Below are positions 61,467-64,000 of a stretch of 64,000 nucleotides of DNA, piece after piece. Source of the DNA: Candidatus Krumholzibacteriia bacterium (GTDB taxonomy: Bacteria > Krumholzibacteriota > Krumholzibacteriia > JAJRXK01); the NCBI GenBank assembly GCA_029932915.1, contig JAOZPE010000008.1:12343-76342 (forward strand), written 5' to 3'. Numbering within the stretch: the stretch's first letter is position 1; every line of letters begins with the position of its first letter. Both the position numbers and the translations under genes were made by a program. A model generated the notes under the pieces. The model did no database searches, was not told where the DNA came from, and worked only from the letters and a program-made list of their open reading frames with translations.

Positions 61467-63407
61467 TTACTTGTTCTCGTCGTCCACGACCTCGAAATCG
61501 GCGTCCACCGGCCCCGAATCGTCGCCGGGGGCCTCGCCCGCGGTCCCGGATCCTCCCGCCGCAGCCGCCTCGCCCTCGCCGGCCCCGGCCGCTCCGGCCG
61601 CCGGACCCTGCTGGTAGGCCGCGGTGCCGGCCTTCTGCAGCTCCTGGGCGAGCGCTTCGGTCAGGCTCTTGATCCGTGCGGTATCCTCGCCCTCCTTGAC
61701 CGCCTCGAGCTCGGTGATCGCCTGGTTGATGGACTCCTTCGTCCCACCGTCGATCTTGTCGCCGAGGTCGCTCAAGAGCTTGCGCGCCTGGTAGAGCATG
61801 GCGTCCGCCTGGTTGCGGGCCTCCACGCGCTCCTTGCGCTCGCGGTCCTCCCGCTCGTGGGCCTTGGCGTCCTCGACCATCCGCTCGATCTCCGACTCGT
61901 CCAGCCCGCTGGAGGCCTGGATGACGATGCTCTGCTCCTTGCCGGTGGCCTTGTCCTTCGCGCTCACGTTCAGGATGCCGTTGGCGTCGATGTCGAAGGT
62001 CACCTCGATCTGGGGCACACCCCGCGGAGCCGGCGGGATACCGGTGAGCTGGAAACGCCCGATCGACTTGTTCCCCGAAGCCATCTCCCGCTCACCCTGG
62101 AGCACGTGGATCTCCACCGTGCTCTGGTTGTCGTCGGCCGTCGAGAAGATCTGCGACTTCTTCGTCGGAATGGTCGTGTTCCGCTCGATGAGCTTGGTCA
62201 TCACCCCGCCGAGGGTCTCGATGCCCAGGCTCAGGGGCGTCACGTCCAGGAGCACCACGTCACTCAGGTGGGACTCGCCGGAGAGCACGCCACCCTGGAT
62301 CGCCGCACCCATCGCCACACACTCGTCCGGGTTGACCGAGTGGTTGGGCTCCTTGCCGAAGATCTCCTTCACCTTGGCCTGGACCACCGGCATCCGGGTC
62401 GATCCACCGACGAGGATCACCTCGTCGATGTCCTTCGCCGACAGGCCCGCATCGCGCAGGGCACTCCGGCAGGGCTCGACCGTGCGCTCGACCAGAGCGT
62501 CGACGAGCTGCTCGAAGCGCGCCCGCGTCAGGGTCTGCACCAGGTGCTTCGGACCGGACGCATCGGCGGTGATGAAGGGCAGGTTGATCTCCGTCTGCGT
62601 CGAGCTGGAGAGTTCGCACTTCGCCCGCTCGGCCGCTTCCTTCAGCCGCTGCATGGCCATCGCATCGAGCGAGAGGTCGATGCCCTCGGCCGCCTTGAAC
62701 TCGCTCACGAGCCAGTTGATGATCTCCTGGTCGAAGTCGTCACCGCCGAGGTGGGTGTCACCGTTGGTCGACTTCACCTCGAAGACCCCATCGCCCAGCT
62801 CGAGGATGGAGATGTCGAAGGTACCGCCACCGAGGTCGAAGACCGCGACCGTCTCGTTCTTCTTGCGGTCGAGTCCGTAGGCGAGCGCGGCCGCCGTCGG
62901 CTCGTTGATGATGCGCTTGACGTCGAGGCCGGCGATACGACCTGCATCCTTGGTGGCCGGGCGCTGGGAGTCGTTGAAGTAGGCCGGAACGGTGATCACC
63001 GCTTCGGTCACCGGTTCTCCGAGATAGTTCTCCGCGGTCTCCTTCATCTTCTGCAGGATCACCGCGGAGATCTCCGGAGGAGTGAACTCACCGGCCGGGA
63101 CCTTCACCACGACCTGGCCGTTCTTGCCCTCGATGACCTCGTAGGGCACCTCCTTGATCTCCTCGGCCACCTCCGAATACTGGCGGCCCATGAAACGCTT
63201 GATCGAATAGATGGTCTGGTTGGGCTGGGTGACGGCCTGTCGCTTGGCCACGACGCCGACGAGGCGTTCTCCGTCCTTGTTCCATCCCACCACCGAGGGC
63301 GTGGTCTTCTGTCCCTCGGCGTTGGTGATGACCTTCACCTCCGAACCCTCGACGACCGCGACGCAACTGTTGGTCGTCCCCAGGTCGATGCCGATGATCT
63401 TGCTCAT
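61467..63407 (-). CDS. dnaK: Molecular chaperone DnaK (Hsp70)
   Basis: 646 residues, full length: [13 protein letters not shown] at the start, [33 protein letters not shown], the inter-domain linker [21 protein letters not shown], substrate domain, lid helices and a C-terminal tail ending [15 protein letters not shown]. No grpE, dnaJ or hrcA nearby; the flanking spacers show no CIRCE repeat. The start ATG has GGAAAGGAATGG upstream. Confidence 0.98.
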   Translation of the reverse strand: MSKIIGIDLGTTNSCVAVVEGSEVKVITNAEGQKTTPSVVGWNKDGERLVGVVAKRQAVTQPNQTIYSIKRFMGRQYSEVAEEIKEVPYEVIEGKNGQVVVKVPAGEFTPPEISAVILQKMKETAENYLGEPVTEAVITVPAYFNDSQRPATKDAGRIAGLDVKRIINEPTAAALAYGLDRKKNETVAVFDLGGGTFDISILELGDGVFEVKSTNGDTHLGGDDFDQEIINWLVSEFKAAEGIDLSLDAMAMQRLKEAAERAKCELSSSTQTEINLPFITADASGPKHLVQTLTRARFEQLVDALVERTVEPCRSALRDAGLSAKDIDEVILVGGSTRMPVVQAKVKEIFGKEPNHSVNPDECVAMGAAIQGGVLSGESHLSDVVLLDVTPLSLGIETLGGVMTKLIERNTTIPTKKSQIFSTADDNQSTVEIHVLQGEREMASGNKSIGRFQLTGIPPAPRGVPQIEVTFDIDANGILNVSAKDKATGKEQSIVIQASSGLDESEIERMVEDAKAHEREDRERKERVEARNQADAMLYQARKLLSDLGDKIDGGTKESINQAITELEAVKEGEDTARIKSLTEALAQELQKAGTAAYQQGPAAGAAGAGEGEAAAAGGSGTAGEAPGDDSGPVDADFEVVDDENK

Positions 63408-63612
63408 GTCTCCATTCCTTTCCGTGATCTGAAATCGCTGTTCTGTCGTTTTCGTGATTCTGGGGCTTCGCCCTCGCTCATCAAGGCGCGTGCCGGAAGG
63501 CTGTGAATCGATAAGTCATGGAATGGCTTGGAGTTGGCCGATTGGAGCGGAGAACGGATCTGCCACGGTACTGCCATTATGTCCTGACAGCTCCAGGCAG
63601 TCACGCCATCGC
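63408..63612 (-). other. dnaK upstream region
   Basis: A 205-base gap without a gene. On the minus strand CATAAT (63576-63581) may be a -10 box, but its -35 is poor (TGACTG, 16 bases). No CIRCE or sigma32-type element seen. The same spot holds a loose dyad CTGTCA...TGGCAG. Confidence 0.3.
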
Positions 63613-64000
63613 CTACCCCCGGAGCGGGGCGGTCGATCCAGGCCCCTGGACGTCCTTCGCCCCCTGGGCCTCCTGCAGGCCCTGGAAGTAGGCCTGGAGC
63701 ACCCGGTAGTCGTAGAGACGATGCTCCACCGCCGGGCCCAGGAGCGCCCCACAGAGCCTCTGGACAGCTCCGGCCACCCGGCACCCACCCATCCGGAAGC
63801 TGACGCGCAGCGCCCGGGCCAGACAGCGCCGTCTCCCCTTCAACTCGTCCAGGGGCGACACGACCAGGTCGAGCTGCATCTCGGCCAGGCGATGGGGATG
63901 CAGGCGGGCGATCCGGGGCAGGGTGAAGCGGCCGCACTCGCGTTTCTTGGCGAAGTATTCCACTTCACTGTGGTGGTGCACGTGCGCACCCCGTGCTCCG
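63613..64000 (-). CDS. Unrecognised protein, C-terminal part (runs off the window)
   Basis: The minus-strand frame is open from the window end to the stop at 63613, 128 residues visible. Codons end mostly in G or C, as in neighbouring real genes, which supports coding. Visible stretches: HHHSEVEYFAKKRECGRF, LVVSPLDELKGRRRC, VEHRLYDYRVLQAYFQGLQ. A GTG at 63981 is a possible internal start but the frame extends past the edge. No family recognised. Confidence 0.5.
   Translation of the reverse strand, partial: GARGAHVHHHSEVEYFAKKRECGRFTLPRIARLHPHRLAEMQLDLVVSPLDELKGRRRCLARALRVSFRMGGCRVAGAVQRLCGALLGPAVEHRLYDYRVLQAYFQGLQEAQGAKDVQGPGSTAPLRG

Noticed and set aside
63408-63612. CIRCE element upstream of dnaK
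   Set aside because: No TTAGCACTC/GAGTGCTAA repeat is present.

Overview
The window is about 64 kb of GC-rich, gene-dense bacterial chromosome that is almost entirely core genome. I see no insertion sequence, phage, CRISPR array or rRNA. An outer membrane with LPS is indicated by LptE, an LpxL-type acyltransferase, TamA/TamB and a Wza-type exporter. A PorV/PorQ-like barrel and a short Bacteroidetes-like primary sigma factor point to the FCB neighbourhood, probably a candidate phylum with an exosortase. That placement is inference from family resemblance; no 16S gene is present.

Region 1 (1-20 kb): mutL 3' end, miaA and tRNA-Gly; then on the minus strand a small outer-membrane protein, tamB and tamA. 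Divergent from tamA is a forward run: a DUF512 radical-SAM-type protein, der, plsY, gpsA and a MerR-like regulator with mostly overlapping reading frames, then tRNA-Pro(GGG), an LpxL-like acyltransferase, a family-2 glycosyltransferase, surE, pcm, a COG2426 membrane protein, tRNA-Pro(CGG), a LysM/LytM-like protein, apt overlapping tRNA-Arg(CCU), a membrane-anchored TPR protein and a small Tic20/DUF4870-like protein.

Region 2 (20-26 kb, minus strand): thioredoxin, holA, lptE, a sigma54-type response regulator and a histidine kinase with a cysteine-rich insert. Kinase, regulator, lptE and holA are nearly contiguous.

Region 3 (26-44 kb, mostly minus strand): an exopolysaccharide and exosortase locus. 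Upstream to downstream it holds a GGDEF protein, a UDP-sugar dehydrogenase, an epimerase, a PEP-CTERM protein, Wza-, Wzc- and BY-kinase-type genes, an oppositely oriented COG0392 flippase-like protein, a PorV-like barrel, then a tightly overlapping run of Wzx-type flippase, exosortase, EpsI, an unrecognised multi-TM protein and a TPR lipoprotein, followed by a PEGA/DUF5683-like protein and an initiating sugar transferase. Together these can make an undecaprenyl-linked polymer, flip it, control its length, export it, and sort at least one PEP-CTERM protein to the envelope under likely c-di-GMP and two-component control.

Region 4 (43.7-64 kb, minus strand): tRNA-Arg(CCG), recN, nadK, dxs, a DUF212 protein, ispA-type prenyl synthase, folD, ymdB-type phosphodiesterase, a likely 6S RNA, zapA, pheT, pheS, rplT, rpmI, infC, thrS, tRNA-Val(GAC), moaE, moaD, a primary-type sigma factor, dnaK and the 3' end of an unrecognised gene. 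The infC leader is notable: an apparent AUC start and an intrinsic terminator with a competing 9-bp antiterminator pairing.
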